Positions 31,069 through 41,549 of a DNA stretch of 64,000 nucleotides are shown here, one piece after another; positions within the stretch are counted from its first letter, which is position 1, and every line of letters begins with the position of its first letter. A program made the position numbers and the translations under genes. Under the pieces are notes generated by a model, which saw only the letters and a program-made list of their open reading frames with translations, was not told the origin of the DNA and ran no database searches. Where the stretch lies: positions 1,142,724-1,206,723 of the forward strand of contig KV454011.1 of the NCBI GenBank assembly GCA_001661245.1, read 5' to 3'. This DNA is from Pachysolen tannophilus NRRL Y-2460. Taxonomy: Eukaryota > Ascomycota > Pichiomycetes > Alaninales > Pachysolenaceae.

Positions 31069-34000
31069 ATGTCGACTCCAGATTTGATAAATATCTTGAA
31101 AGACCCTGTGTTGTTTAATGAACATCATGAGTCGATAAGAACAAGTTTATTAGATTTGATGGATACGAAAGATGTTGAGATCAAAAAATTAAATGATAAT
31201 TTAATAACTGCTAAAAATGCAAATAAAGCATTTCAACAAGCATTATCTGAAATAGGTACGGTGGTTATATCTGTCGCTATGGGTGATTTATCTAAAAAAG
31301 TTCAAATACACCCTGTAGAGAGTGATCCAGAAATTTTAAAAGTTAAAATAACTATTAATACAATGATGGATCAATTACAAACTTTTGCTAATGAAGTTAC
31401 TAAAGTCGCTACTGAAGTTGCCCATGGAGAATTAGGAGGTCAAGCAAAGAATGAAGGGACCGTTGGTATATGGCGCTCATTAACCAATAATGTTAATATC
31501 ATGGCTTTGAATTTAACGAATCAAGTTAGAGAAATTGCTGATGTTACAAGGGCGGTAGCGTATGGTGATTTATCAAGAAAGATTAATGTACATGCTCAAG
31601 GTGAAATTTTAGAATTACAGAAAACAATAAATACTATGGTTGACCAATTAAGAACTTTTGCATTTGAAGTCACCAGAGTTTCTAGAGAAGTAGGTGTCTT
31701 GGGTTTATTGGGCGGTCAAGCAAGAATTAATAACGTGGAAGGTATATGGAAAGAATTGACTGATAACGTTAATGCTATGGCTGCAAATTTAACTAATCAG
31801 GTCCGTAATATAGCTAATGTTACTACTGCTGTAGCTCAAGGGGATTTGTCTAAAAAAGTTACTGCTGATTGTAAAGGTGAAATATTAGATTTAAAATTAA
31901 CTATAAATCAAATGGTGGATAGATTACAAACTTTTGCAGAAGAAGTTACTAGAGTTGCTAGAGAAACTGGTGTCTTTGGACGATTAGGTGGAGAAGCAAA
32001 TGTTCAGGATGTCGATGGTGCTTGGAAGGAAGTTACTGAAAATGTTAATATCATGGCTGCTAATTTAACTAATCAAGTACGTTCTATAGCAACAGTCACC
32101 ACTGCAGTTGCACATGGTGATTTATCTCAAAAAATTAATGTGGATGCTCAAGGTGAAATTTTACAATTAAAAGATACAATAAATAAGATGGTGGATTCTT
32201 TACAAGTTTTCGCCGAAGAAGTTACAAAAGTTGCAAGAGAAACTGGTGTTGAAGGTAAATTAGGTGTTCAGGCCAATGTAAAAGATGTTGATGGTGCATG
32301 GAAAGCAGTCACTGAAAATGTAAATACAATGGCTACAAATTTAACCAGTCAAGTTAGAGCTTTTGCTCAGATCACAGCTGCCGCAACAGATGGTGATTTC
32401 ACTAGATTTATTACAGTTGAAGCCAGTGGTGAAATGGATGCATTGAAGACAAAAATTAATCAAATGGTTTTGAATTTAAGAGAATCTATTCAAAGAAATA
32501 CTGCTGCAAGAGAAGCTGCAGAATTAGCAAATAGTGCTAAATCTGAATTTTTAGCCAATATGTCTCATGAAATTAGAACACCAATGAATGGTATTATTGG
32601 TATGACTCAATTAACTTTAGATACTGAATTAACACAATATCAACGTGAAATGTTAAGTATTGTCCATAATTTAGCAAATAGTTTATTGACTATTATTGAT
32701 GATATCTTGGATATTTCTAAGATTGAAGCAAATAGAATGACAGTAGAACAAATTGATTTTAGTTTAAGAGGTACTGTCTTTGGTGCATTGAAAACTTTAG
32801 CAGTCAAAGCAATTGAGAAACAGTTGGATTTAATTTATGAAGCAGATAATTCTTTCCCAGATAATTTGGTTGGTGATTCATTTAGATTAAGACAAGTTAT
32901 ATTGAATTTAGCAGGTAATGCTATTAAATTTACAACTCATGGTAAAGTCACAGTAAGTGTTAAAAAATCAGCTAAAGTTCATAATAATTCTGAAAAATTA
33001 TTATTAGAATTTTGTGTTAGTGATACCGGTATTGGTATTGAAAAGGATAAATTAGGTTTAATTTTTGATACTTTTTGTCAAGCAGATGGTTCTACCACTA
33101 GAAAATTTGGTGGTACTGGTTTAGGTTTATCTATTTCTAAACAATTAATTCAATTGATGGGTGGTGAGATTTGGGTTGTTTCCAACTATGGTAGAGGTTC
33201 CGATTTCTATTTTACAATCTTGGTTGCTCAAGCAAATATTGAGTTAGCAAGACAACTTGAAACTCTACTACCTTTTAAAGATCATTTTGTTTTGTTTATT
33301 AGTACAGAGCATGATGATTTAAGAGCTCGTGAAATCAAGACAAATATTGAAAATTTAAAATTAAAACCAGTCATTGCTAGAACTATAGAAGAAGCAAATT
33401 TCCAAGAACCTGTTAAATTTGACATTATAATAGTCGATTCCATAGATATTGCAAAACAATTAAGAACATTACCAGAAATCAAATACATTCCTTTAGTATT
33501 ATTGCATCCTTCAATTCCTGCATTAAATATGAGATTATGCTTAGATTTAGGTATAACTTCTTATGGTAATACCCCTTGTTCAATAACGGATTTAGCTTCA
33601 ATTTTGAAACCAGCTTTAGAATCAAGGGCTGCACCTCCAAATTCAGATGGTTCTATATCTTATAATATTTTGTTGGCAGAGGATAATTTGGTTAATCAAA
33701 AATTGGCTGTAAGAATATTAGAAAAACATGGTCATAAAGTTGAAGTTGTTGAAAATGGATTAGATGCATTTGAAGCTGTTAAGAGTAAGAAATATGATGT
33801 TGTCTTGATGGATGTTCAAATGCCAATTATGGGAGGCTTTGAAGCCACTGGAAAGATTAGAGAATGGGAGAAAAAATCCAATCCTGTTGATTCTTTATCT
33901 TTTAGAACTCCAATTATTGCCTTAACAGCTCATGCTATGTTGGGTGATAGAGAAAGATGTATGAAAGCTCAAATGGATGAATATCTTTCAAAACCTTTGA

Positions 34001-34575
34001 AACCAAATTTATTAGTTCAAACTATTTCAAAATCCATCCATAATATCAATCAGTTGAAAGAATTATCTAAACACCAAAGTAATAGAATGTCCAATTTTGC
34101 CAAATCTGTTTCAAATCATACAAGTAAAGAATTGAATAATCAGCAGCAACAACAGCAACAAAATCAGCATAATAGCAATCGCCAACGTTTCCATGATAAA
34201 TATTCTCCATTGGTCAGCGTATCAAGCGGTGGAAGTAACAATGGAAGCAGCTCAGATTTACACCAACAATCTGTATCCGCCAATATATCCGATATACACG
34301 GTGAGGATTATGGAAGAATGTCTTTAGAGTATAATTCAAATAATAACATGTCTTTATCTGATGTCTCAATGGGTGAAGAAAATCCATCTCTGGAAACTGC
34401 CACAGGTGACACTGAAACTCTTGGTCCTCATAATAATTCCATGAAAAAGAGACCAAATCCATTAGCTTCAAATAGAGGTAGAAGTGTCACAGAAAGTTAT
34501 GTATCTACTGTGAATGGAATAAATAATAATAATAACATTGTCAGTCCAACAAAGAGAAAACTCAGTGAAGATTGA
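31069..34575 (+). CDS. NIK1: Group III hybrid histidine kinase (Nik1/Os-1 type)
   Basis: Cytosolic osmosensor-type two-component kinase that feeds the Hog1 MAPK pathway; the group is the target of phenylpyrrole and dicarboximide fungicides. About residues 55-480 are tandem HAMP repeats: the motif (V/A)A-x-GDLS-K recurs at roughly 92-residue spacing five times (e.g. [54 protein letters not shown]), with divergent HAMPs between. The HisKA domain has H500 in [12 protein letters not shown]; the ATPase has [15 protein letters not shown] and [13 protein letters not shown]. The receiver domain has D915 in [13 protein letters not shown] and the Lys of LSKPLKP. The C-terminal tail is Gln/Asn/Ser-rich, with a CAG/CAA tract at about 34140-34166. 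1168 residues, compared with about 1081 in C. albicans Nik1. Confidence 0.97.
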   Translation: MSTPDLINILKDPVLFNEHHESIRTSLLDLMDTKDVEIKKLNDNLITAKNANKAFQQALSEIGTVVISVAMGDLSKKVQIHPVESDPEILKVKITINTMMDQLQTFANEVTKVATEVAHGELGGQAKNEGTVGIWRSLTNNVNIMALNLTNQVREIADVTRAVAYGDLSRKINVHAQGEILELQKTINTMVDQLRTFAFEVTRVSREVGVLGLLGGQARINNVEGIWKELTDNVNAMAANLTNQVRNIANVTTAVAQGDLSKKVTADCKGEILDLKLTINQMVDRLQTFAEEVTRVARETGVFGRLGGEANVQDVDGAWKEVTENVNIMAANLTNQVRSIATVTTAVAHGDLSQKINVDAQGEILQLKDTINKMVDSLQVFAEEVTKVARETGVEGKLGVQANVKDVDGAWKAVTENVNTMATNLTSQVRAFAQITAAATDGDFTRFITVEASGEMDALKTKINQMVLNLRESIQRNTAAREAAELANSAKSEFLANMSHEIRTPMNGIIGMTQLTLDTELTQYQREMLSIVHNLANSLLTIIDDILDISKIEANRMTVEQIDFSLRGTVFGALKTLAVKAIEKQLDLIYEADNSFPDNLVGDSFRLRQVILNLAGNAIKFTTHGKVTVSVKKSAKVHNNSEKLLLEFCVSDTGIGIEKDKLGLIFDTFCQADGSTTRKFGGTGLGLSISKQLIQLMGGEIWVVSNYGRGSDFYFTILVAQANIELARQLETLLPFKDHFVLFISTEHDDLRAREIKTNIENLKLKPVIARTIEEANFQEPVKFDIIIVDSIDIAKQLRTLPEIKYIPLVLLHPSIPALNMRLCLDLGITSYGNTPCSITDLASILKPALESRAAPPNSDGSISYNILLAEDNLVNQKLAVRILEKHGHKVEVVENGLDAFEAVKSKKYDVVLMDVQMPIMGGFEATGKIREWEKKSNPVDSLSFRTPIIALTAHAMLGDRERCMKAQMDEYLSKPLKPNLLVQTISKSIHNINQLKELSKHQSNRMSNFAKSVSNHTSKELNNQQQQQQQNQHNSNRQRFHDKYSPLVSVSSGGSNNGSSSDLHQQSVSANISDIHGEDYGRMSLEYNSNNNMSLSDVSMGEENPSLETATGDTETLGPHNNSMKKRPNPLASNRGRSVTESYVSTVNGINNNNNIVSPTKRKLSED

Positions 34576-34929
34576 AGAGAAGAGAGGTTATTTTAGTTTG
34601 TGTATATGTCTTTTATTGAACTATTTTTTTTTTTTTCTTTACTATTTTTGCTATTAATATCTTTTGATCTTTCAAAAACCGAATTTTTAGAGCTTTATGA
34701 ATATATCATCATATTTCATACAAGTATTATTAGTATTGTTACTTTTTATTTAGAATTATTTTTTTTAGCTTTTAAAAAGGAATTGATGTATATAATAAAT
34801 AAATCGCTAGATGAGAATGTATTTTTGCTGAAAAACTGGAAAAAACAAAAAATAATTTTTTTTAAAATAAAAGAATCTATTCAAGTTATTTATTATTATG
34901 ATTACTAGGACTAGGTCTCTGATAATAAG
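34576..34929. other. NIK1-PET112 spacer
   Basis: 354 bp between same-strand genes, T-rich, containing the NIK1 3' end and PET112 promoter. An open frame (34600-34908) is present but is only Phe/Leu/Ile/Lys from T/A runs, so I do not call it. Nothing else seen. Confidence 0.4.
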
Positions 34930-36498
34930 ATGTTCTTGAAAAAAGTAAAGGGACAGCTAATAATTAGACAGTTCTCTCAACTGATCCTGTTTTCAAATAA
35001 AAATCAAGAAACTTTTAAATTTCTAAAAGATTATAAGTTAAAATGTGGATTAGAGATCCATACTCAGTTAGATACATCGAAGAAATTGTTTTCATTATCA
35101 CCGACTTCATTTAATGAGAGACAAAATACTAGAGTATCTTATTTTGATGTCTCTTTACCTGGAACGCAGCCGAGATTGAACCCAGAAGCATTGTTATATA
35201 CATTGAAAGCAGCAGTTGTTCTTAATTCCAAGATAAACCCCATCTCCACATTTGATAGAAAACATTATTTTTATGGAGATCAACCTTTAGGATATCAAAT
35301 AACACAGCATTATAATCCTATTTCCAAAGGAGGATATATCACTTTAACCAAAGAGTTTGATGAAATTAATGAGGTACAAAAAATCATTAACATTGAACAG
35401 ATACAAATAGAACAAGATACTGGGAAATCAATGTATAAGAATCAAGATGGGAATTCTCAAATCGATTTAAATAGAAGTAATATGCCCTTGATAGAGTTGG
35501 TAACAAAACCAGATTTTGAAGATTTAAAACAAGTAAAGGCATTTATCAAAAAATTTCAATTATTATTCAAAATTTTGAAGATATGTACAGGTGATTTGGA
35601 AACAGGTGCTATTAGAGTAGATGTTAATCTTAGTGTTAACAATGGTGAAAGAATTGAAATCAAAAATTTATCTAGTACATCAGCAATCTTGAACGCTATC
35701 AAGTATGAATATAATAGGCAGGTGGAACTAATTAAACAAGGCAACCCTATAATTTCTAAAGAAACAAGAGGTTGGGATGGTTTCCAAACAGTGAAATTAC
35801 GGAACAAAGAAACTGCTGTTGATTATAGATATATGCCAGATCCAGAGTTACCTCCAATTGTATTAGATTTGGCTGATTTAATACCAAACATTTCTTCAAA
35901 CATACCAGAATTACCCGAGGAACAATTATTAAAATTATCATCTAAACCTCATAATTGCAAATTAAGAGATTCTAGAATTTTGGTTCAAAACCAACCATTA
36001 TTAAACTATTACCTAACATTATTTGAATTATTGAAAGAACAAAATATCAAAAATTTAGACAAATTATCAGTCAATTGGTGTTGTCATGAACTCCTAGGAG
36101 CATTAACAAAACTAGACTTAGAATTTGACCATAACCTCTTACCTGCTACAAAATTAGCAGAATTAATCATACAAGTTTCCCACAAAGCCATAACCAACAA
36201 CAACGCAAAACTTCTCTTATTGCACTTGCTAAACAACAAAGAAGACTTGAACAAGTCAATACCCGAATTAATTGAAGAGTACGAATTAGGAATGGATAAA
36301 CTCTCAGAACAAGAAATTGTGGAATTCATCGATGAAGTCTTAAAAGACCCAAAAAATTCAAAGATAGTAGAAACCATACAACGTGGAGAGAAGCCAAAAT
36401 CAATCAACTACCTCATAGGGCAATGCATGAGACTCAGCAGTGGGAAAGTCGACTCCAAAGTGTTTGAACACCACTTGACCAAGAGGTTCAAGACATAG
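34930..36498 (+). CDS. PET112: Mitochondrial glutamyl-tRNA(Gln) amidotransferase subunit B
   Basis: GatB subunit of the mitochondrial GatFAB complex, which converts mischarged Glu-tRNA(Gln) into Gln-tRNA(Gln) for organelle translation. Family signatures in order: KCGLEIHTQLDTSKKLFS (near residue 40), DRKHYFYGDQPLGYQITQ, VTKPDFEDL, GAIRVDVNLSVN, RIEIKNL, and ETAVDYRYMPDPELPP. The GatB/YqeY C-terminal helical domain ends with LIGQCMRLSSGKVD. 522 residues against about 541 in S. cerevisiae. The N-terminus (MFLKKVKGQLIIRQFSQLIL) is basic and amphipathic, a good matrix-targeting sequence, and supports the ATG at 34930. Confidence 0.96.
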   Translation: MFLKKVKGQLIIRQFSQLILFSNKNQETFKFLKDYKLKCGLEIHTQLDTSKKLFSLSPTSFNERQNTRVSYFDVSLPGTQPRLNPEALLYTLKAAVVLNSKINPISTFDRKHYFYGDQPLGYQITQHYNPISKGGYITLTKEFDEINEVQKIINIEQIQIEQDTGKSMYKNQDGNSQIDLNRSNMPLIELVTKPDFEDLKQVKAFIKKFQLLFKILKICTGDLETGAIRVDVNLSVNNGERIEIKNLSSTSAILNAIKYEYNRQVELIKQGNPIISKETRGWDGFQTVKLRNKETAVDYRYMPDPELPPIVLDLADLIPNISSNIPELPEEQLLKLSSKPHNCKLRDSRILVQNQPLLNYYLTLFELLKEQNIKNLDKLSVNWCCHELLGALTKLDLEFDHNLLPATKLAELIIQVSHKAITNNNAKLLLLHLLNNKEDLNKSIPELIEEYELGMDKLSEQEIVEFIDEVLKDPKNSKIVETIQRGEKPKSINYLIGQCMRLSSGKVDSKVFEHHLTKRFKT

Positions 36499-37163
36499 CT
36501 AGTAATGAATGCTCCTAATAAGAAAGAGAAAGAAAGGCGGTCGTGTAGATAGTAACCAATTACCCGCTTTTGCGACGGCTCAGCTTATCGCATCTTTTGT
36601 GTACAGCTAGATTAACAAAAAAAAAACATAATTATAAATATATTTATGATGTATATAATATAATATAATATAATAAAATAATATAATATATTTATAATAT
36701 ATTTATGATATATATATATATATATAGTATAGTATATTCGTTTATCTATTGATTATTAGGAGGTAAGTTTATTGTATTTTAATATAGTTGTTAATTGATT
36801 GATTGGTAGTTCTATTGATTTTTTTTTTGTGAGGGTGAGCTTTATTTGTAATAAAAAAGAGATTTAATTACTGAATGCATGGTGCAGCGCGTAGTATTAT
36901 TGCCACTGACAACAAGAAGATTTCATAACAAAGATTGATTAATACATCCAATCAATTCAAGATACTAAATTTTTTATTTTTTTTTCTTTCTAATTTCAAT
37001 TATTGAAAGGGTTTATTTTTAAATCATTTTGATTATTGTTGATTGCTGTTTATTTATTCAGATTTAACTAACATTTTTTATAATAATAAAAAATTTAAGT
37101 GATTTTTATTAATTTATCTTATCGTTATTATTATATATATATATATACAGTCCAAAAACAAAA
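36499..37163. promoter_or_regulatory. PET112-ATG8 spacer with Reb1-like site
   Basis: 665 bp. Just after PET112 there is ATTACCCG (36559-36566), a match to the Reb1 general regulatory factor consensus RTTACCCG, in a short GC-richer patch. This is followed by TA-rich tandem arrays (ATATAAT-type units, about 36630-36735). The rest is AT-rich with a T tract (about 36819-36828) and leads to ATG8. A Reb1-type site here could separate the PET112 terminator from the ATG8 promoter. Confidence 0.45.
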
Positions 37164-37541
37164 ATGAGATCCCAATTTAAAGATGAACACCCTTTTGAAA
37201 AAAGAAAGGCGGAAGCAATGAGAATTCGTTCTAAGTTTACAGACAGAATTCCTGTTATTTGTGAAAAAGTTGAGAAATCGGATATTCCAGAAATTGATAA
37301 GCGTAAATATTTGGTTCCATGCGATTTAACAGTTGGTCAATTTGTTTATGTTATTAGAAAGAGAATTAAATTACCAAGTGAGAAGGCCATTTTCATCTTT
37401 GTCAATGATATATTGCCCCCAACTGCAGCTTTAATGTCTAGCATTTACGAAGAACATCATGATGAAGATGGATTTTTGTATGTGTTATACAGTGGTGAAA
37501 ACACTTTTGGTGAATTGGAAGGTGTTGAAGAAATATTATGA
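37164..37541 (+). CDS. ATG8: Autophagy ubiquitin-like protein Atg8
   Basis: Ubiquitin-like modifier that is conjugated to phosphatidylethanolamine on autophagosome and vacuole-related membranes. The sequence is colinear with S. cerevisiae Atg8 ([88 protein letters not shown]) without gaps. The conjugated glycine is G116. A nine-residue tail follows it (ELEGVEEIL), so the Atg4 protease must remove nine residues, compared with a single Arg in S. cerevisiae. 125 residues. The hydrophobic pockets that bind AIM/LIR motifs (Tyr49, Leu50 equivalents in RKYLVP) are intact. Confidence 0.98.
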   Translation: MRSQFKDEHPFEKRKAEAMRIRSKFTDRIPVICEKVEKSDIPEIDKRKYLVPCDLTVGQFVYVIRKRIKLPSEKAIFIFVNDILPPTAALMSSIYEEHHDEDGFLYVLYSGENTFGELEGVEEIL

Positions 37542-38186
37542 GTCAGATATAGGAGGAGGTTAGGGTTCCTATTATAATTTGTTGTTGTTTAGTTAAATTT
37601 TTTTTTTTTTTTTATTATTATTACTTTATTTTATTTTATTTTATCCATTTAAAGTTCTCTTATATTAAACCCTAATGAGGTTAATAACAGCTTTTTTTTT
37701 TTTTTTTTTTTCTATAATTTTTTGTATCAACAGTCTTGGGGTTTATTCTTGATAGTCGTTTTGTATTTCTTCATTTCTTTTATTATTTTCTTCTTTTTTT
37801 TTTCTTTCTTTTATTGAATGATTGGGATTTGGATTAAATTTTTATATTTACTTTTAAAACATGCGTACTTAAGTTATAGCTGTTTTCAAGTATATTTATT
37901 ATCATCACATTCAATATTTGGTACTAGCGAGTTACTAGTTTTTTTTTTTCTTATATACACAAACACATTGAATATTCGATAATACTACAACAAGAAATTA
38001 GACCATCATTTATCTATTCTAAAACTGGATAAATTGGTTTATGTTTTTTGATAATTTTTAATCTTTTGTATATGTAATGTATAAGCGTGTACCTTGAAAA
38101 AGTTGAAAATTCATAAGAACACCTAAATCATTATTAATAGTCAATAAATATATTTTCATTAGAGAGTTGTGGTTATCTAAAAATAT
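37542..38186. other. ATG8-ROT2 spacer
   Basis: 645 bp between same-strand genes. T tracts (about 37600-37613, 37691-37710, 37939-37949) dominate the first 400 bp. ROT2-proximal DNA is AT-rich with short stops in all frames. No UPR-type CAGCGTG element found by eye. No gene seen. Confidence 0.4.
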
Positions 38187-41108
38187 ATGAGAGTGACCAT
38201 GAGAATTTATTCGTTAAATCAATTTCTTTCGATTGGGTTGCTTCTAGTATTATTTTTAGTTATTCCAACGGAATCTGTTAAATCTTATTTATTTAAGAAA
38301 TGTGATGAATCTTCCTTTTGTCATAGAAATCGTTTTTTTGCAAATTCGATTAAATCATTAGGTGATTCGAATTATAAACCAATTTATAAAATTGATCCAG
38401 ATTCTTTTGATATTGATATCATTAGGTCTTCTTTTAAAGGTGATATCATCAAGACTTTAAATGATGGTCAAACAGAAGTTGTATTACCTTTTGAAGTCAA
38501 TATTTTAAAAGATAATAATATAAGATTAAGAATTGATGAATTAAACAGAATTAATGGGAAAATACAAGTAGATAATAATCGTTTGACAAAGAGAAGGTTT
38601 AATGAAGCTTATAAATATGCTTTTAAAGATAATGGGAATGTTGAATTGTTGGATAAAGATGTTGAATTAAAATTTGAAAAATTTGATGATAGATTAGAAT
38701 TAACTTATGGTAAAAATTTAGAAAATTGTTTAAAAATTTTTTATTATCCTTTTAAATTAGTTACTTACTTGGATGATAAAGAAGTTCTGGTAATCAATGA
38801 TAGAAATTTCTTGAATGTTGAACATTGGAGACAAAGACAAGAAAATGATACTCTTAATTTATCTCCAGAAGAAACTGATTTTAATTTATTCCATGATTCT
38901 TTTAAAGATTCCAAAAATGATAAGTTACCATTTGGACCTGAATCAATTGGATTAGATGTCTCTTTATTACAAATTGATACTGTTTTCGGTCTTGCTGAAC
39001 ATTCTTCAATGAATTTACAGTTGAAAGATACTTCAGAAACGGATCCTTATAGATTGTTTAATGTTGATATATTTGAATATGAAACAGAAAGCCAATTTCC
39101 TATGTATGGTAGTATTCCATTTATTATGGGTGTTCGTGAAGATTATAGCGTTGGTGTATTTTGGGTTAATGGTGCTGATACCTGGGTCGATGTTAATAAG
39201 ATCTATGATGGGGACGACGTTAATGAACAACGACAACAACAACAGCAGCAGGTTTTATCTTCAAAGAAAGAAAAGAAAACTTCAACCCATTGGATGTCTG
39301 AAAATGGTATTATTGATTTGGTTATCATGGTTGGCAAGACCCCATCTGAAGTTAATTCGAAATATGGACTAGTTACTGGATTTACAAAATTACCTCTGCT
39401 TTTCTCATTAGGATATCATCAATGTCGCTGGAATTATAATGACGAAGAAGATGTATTGAATGTTCACCAAAACTTTGATATTTACAATATCAGTTATGAT
39501 ACCATTTGGTTGGATGTTGAATATACAGATTCAAAGAGGTATTTTACATGGAAAGATCAATTGTTTTCAGATCCAATTGGTATGGTAAATACTTTAGATG
39601 AAACTGGTAGGAACTTGGTTGTTATTATTGATCCGCATATAAAAGCTGATTATTTTTTAAGTGAAGAAATTGAAAAACGTGGTATTGGTATTGCAAATTC
39701 CGATAATGAAAAATGTTATCATGGACATTGTTGGCCAGGTGAAAGTGTTTGGATAGATACTTTTAATCCTAAAGCTAGAGAATATTGGATCACTTTATTT
39801 AAAAATTCAACTACTGGAAATAATTTTATTGGAAGTGCTTCCAATATTCATATTTGGAATGATATGTCAGAACCATCAATTTTTAATGGGCCTGAAACTT
39901 CTGCACCTAAGGATCTTGTACATTATGGTGGTTGGGAACATAGATCCATTCATAACATTTATGGGTTGACTTTCCATGAGGCAACATATGAAGCATTACA
40001 ATTAAGATTTGCCAATGAAAATAAGAGACCTTTTATTTTAACAAGATCTTTTTATAGTGGATCTCAAAGAACAGTTGCAATGTGGACAGGTGATAACAGG
40101 TCAAAATGGGAATTTTTAAAACTTTCGATTCCAATGAATTTAAACCAAGGAATTGTTAATTTCCCATTTAGTGGATCTGATGTTGGTGGGTTTTTCGGTA
40201 ATCCTTCTAAAGATTTATTAACAAGGTGGTATCAAACCGGTATTTTCTATCCATTTTTCAGAGCCCATGCACATATAGACTCTAGAAGAAGAGAACCTTG
40301 GCTTATTGGTGAACCTTATACATCTATAATTAGGGATTTGATAGATTTGCGTTATAAACTTTTACCTGTATTATATACTGCATTTTATGAAAATTCCATC
40401 AATGGGTTACCAATAATGAAACCAGTTTTCTACGAACATCCTGAAAACCCAGAAACATACTCTATTGATGATGAATTTTTCTTATCGGATAGTGGATTAT
40501 TAGCAAAACCAATAGTGGAAGAAAATTGTGTTCAAACGGATATTTATTTCCCAGATGATGAAATTTATTACAACTTCTTTGACTACTCAGATCACATACA
40601 AGATGGTCCTAAAAGATATACTATTGATAAAGTCTCATTAGAAACTTTACCATTATTCATTAAAGGTGGAAATATCTTAACAACAAAGGAAAGACACAGA
40701 AGATCAACCAGATTGATGAAATACGACCCATATACTCTAACAGTAGCATTAGATAAGGAAAACAATTTTGCAAAAGGAAAGTTATACATCGACGACGGAG
40801 AAACATTCAATCATGAATCAAGCAATGACTACCTCATCGCACAGTTTGAATACTCGAATAACCAACTCAAATCATCAATTTTCACAAAAGACAATTCAAA
40901 TCAACCTCTTGTTCAAAGCTTAAATACAATCAAAATTGAAAAAATTAAAATCATTGGTTCAAAGCTTAAATACAAGAGCAAAAAAGCAAAAGTTTCCCAG
41001 GATGGCAAAGAATGGGAGGTAGACTTGATCGACAACTCAGACCACTACGTCGTCAGAAACCCAGGCGTCGTCGTCGGTAAGCAATGGATTATCACTCCTG
41101 TTGTCTGA
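38187..41108 (+). CDS. ROT2: ER glucosidase II alpha subunit (GH31)
   Basis: Catalytic subunit of ER glucosidase II, which trims the inner alpha-1,3-linked glucoses from N-glycans and so governs calnexin-cycle folding and beta-1,6-glucan synthesis. A signal peptide is visible (basic MRVTMRIYS then LLLVLFLVIPTESVKS). The mature start YLFKKCDESSFCHRNR is typical of the family. Active-site features: LFSLGYHQCRWNYNDEEDV, DTIWLDVEYTDSKRYFTWKD, and the nucleophile D559 in IWNDMSEPSIFNGPE. Downstream are RPFILTRSFYSGSQRTVAMWTGDN, SGSDVGGFFGNP and FFRAHAHIDSRRREPW. 973 residues, normal length. No HDEL tail, as expected, because retention is through the beta subunit. Confidence 0.97.
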   Translation: MRVTMRIYSLNQFLSIGLLLVLFLVIPTESVKSYLFKKCDESSFCHRNRFFANSIKSLGDSNYKPIYKIDPDSFDIDIIRSSFKGDIIKTLNDGQTEVVLPFEVNILKDNNIRLRIDELNRINGKIQVDNNRLTKRRFNEAYKYAFKDNGNVELLDKDVELKFEKFDDRLELTYGKNLENCLKIFYYPFKLVTYLDDKEVLVINDRNFLNVEHWRQRQENDTLNLSPEETDFNLFHDSFKDSKNDKLPFGPESIGLDVSLLQIDTVFGLAEHSSMNLQLKDTSETDPYRLFNVDIFEYETESQFPMYGSIPFIMGVREDYSVGVFWVNGADTWVDVNKIYDGDDVNEQRQQQQQQVLSSKKEKKTSTHWMSENGIIDLVIMVGKTPSEVNSKYGLVTGFTKLPLLFSLGYHQCRWNYNDEEDVLNVHQNFDIYNISYDTIWLDVEYTDSKRYFTWKDQLFSDPIGMVNTLDETGRNLVVIIDPHIKADYFLSEEIEKRGIGIANSDNEKCYHGHCWPGESVWIDTFNPKAREYWITLFKNSTTGNNFIGSASNIHIWNDMSEPSIFNGPETSAPKDLVHYGGWEHRSIHNIYGLTFHEATYEALQLRFANENKRPFILTRSFYSGSQRTVAMWTGDNRSKWEFLKLSIPMNLNQGIVNFPFSGSDVGGFFGNPSKDLLTRWYQTGIFYPFFRAHAHIDSRRREPWLIGEPYTSIIRDLIDLRYKLLPVLYTAFYENSINGLPIMKPVFYEHPENPETYSIDDEFFLSDSGLLAKPIVEENCVQTDIYFPDDEIYYNFFDYSDHIQDGPKRYTIDKVSLETLPLFIKGGNILTTKERHRRSTRLMKYDPYTLTVALDKENNFAKGKLYIDDGETFNHESSNDYLIAQFEYSNNQLKSSIFTKDNSNQPLVQSLNTIKIEKIKIIGSKLKYKSKKAKVSQDGKEWEVDLIDNSDHYVVRNPGVVVGKQWIITPVV

Positions 41109-41259
41109 ACAGACCTTCAAAATCTCACACGACTTTTTTTTTGGTGAACAATTTTTTTTTTTCATTTTTTCATTTTTTTTCATTTTTTTTCACGAGGTGG
41201 TGTTGAGCAGAGTTTTTGAGTCATCTTTGTTGTAGGCTAAAGTTTGTTTTAACAGAATA

Positions 41260-41294
<35 letters not shown>

Positions 41295-41549
41295 ATTATT
41301 ATCTCTATATATTAATGTCTCTTGGCAGATACAATTATTTTTATAAAGGTATCAGTTTGTTGAATAGTTATAATCTTTTGAGCATTGTAAGTTTTAACCA
41401 CGGATTTTTTTCTTTAAATTAATATTTGAAGATTTCTTTTCAAGTTTTTTATAAAAATTTTTTTTTTTTTTTGCTTTTTGATTGATTATTGTTTCTAATA
41501 TTGAAAAAAAAAAATCTAGAAGAGAAGTTTCAGTATTGATCACTTCAAG
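41109..41549. other. ROT2-VAS1 spacer
   Basis: 441 bp, AT-rich: T-rich 3' flank of ROT2 with repeated TTTTTTCAT units (about 41150-41192), a TA microsatellite (about 41263-41290) and the VAS1 leader. A short reverse-strand open frame overlaps the VAS1 start and is not convincing. Confidence 0.4.

Noticed and set aside
34600-34908. 102-codon Phe/Leu-rich frame after NIK1
   Set aside because: Composition explained by T and A runs; lies in the 3' flank and next gene's promoter.
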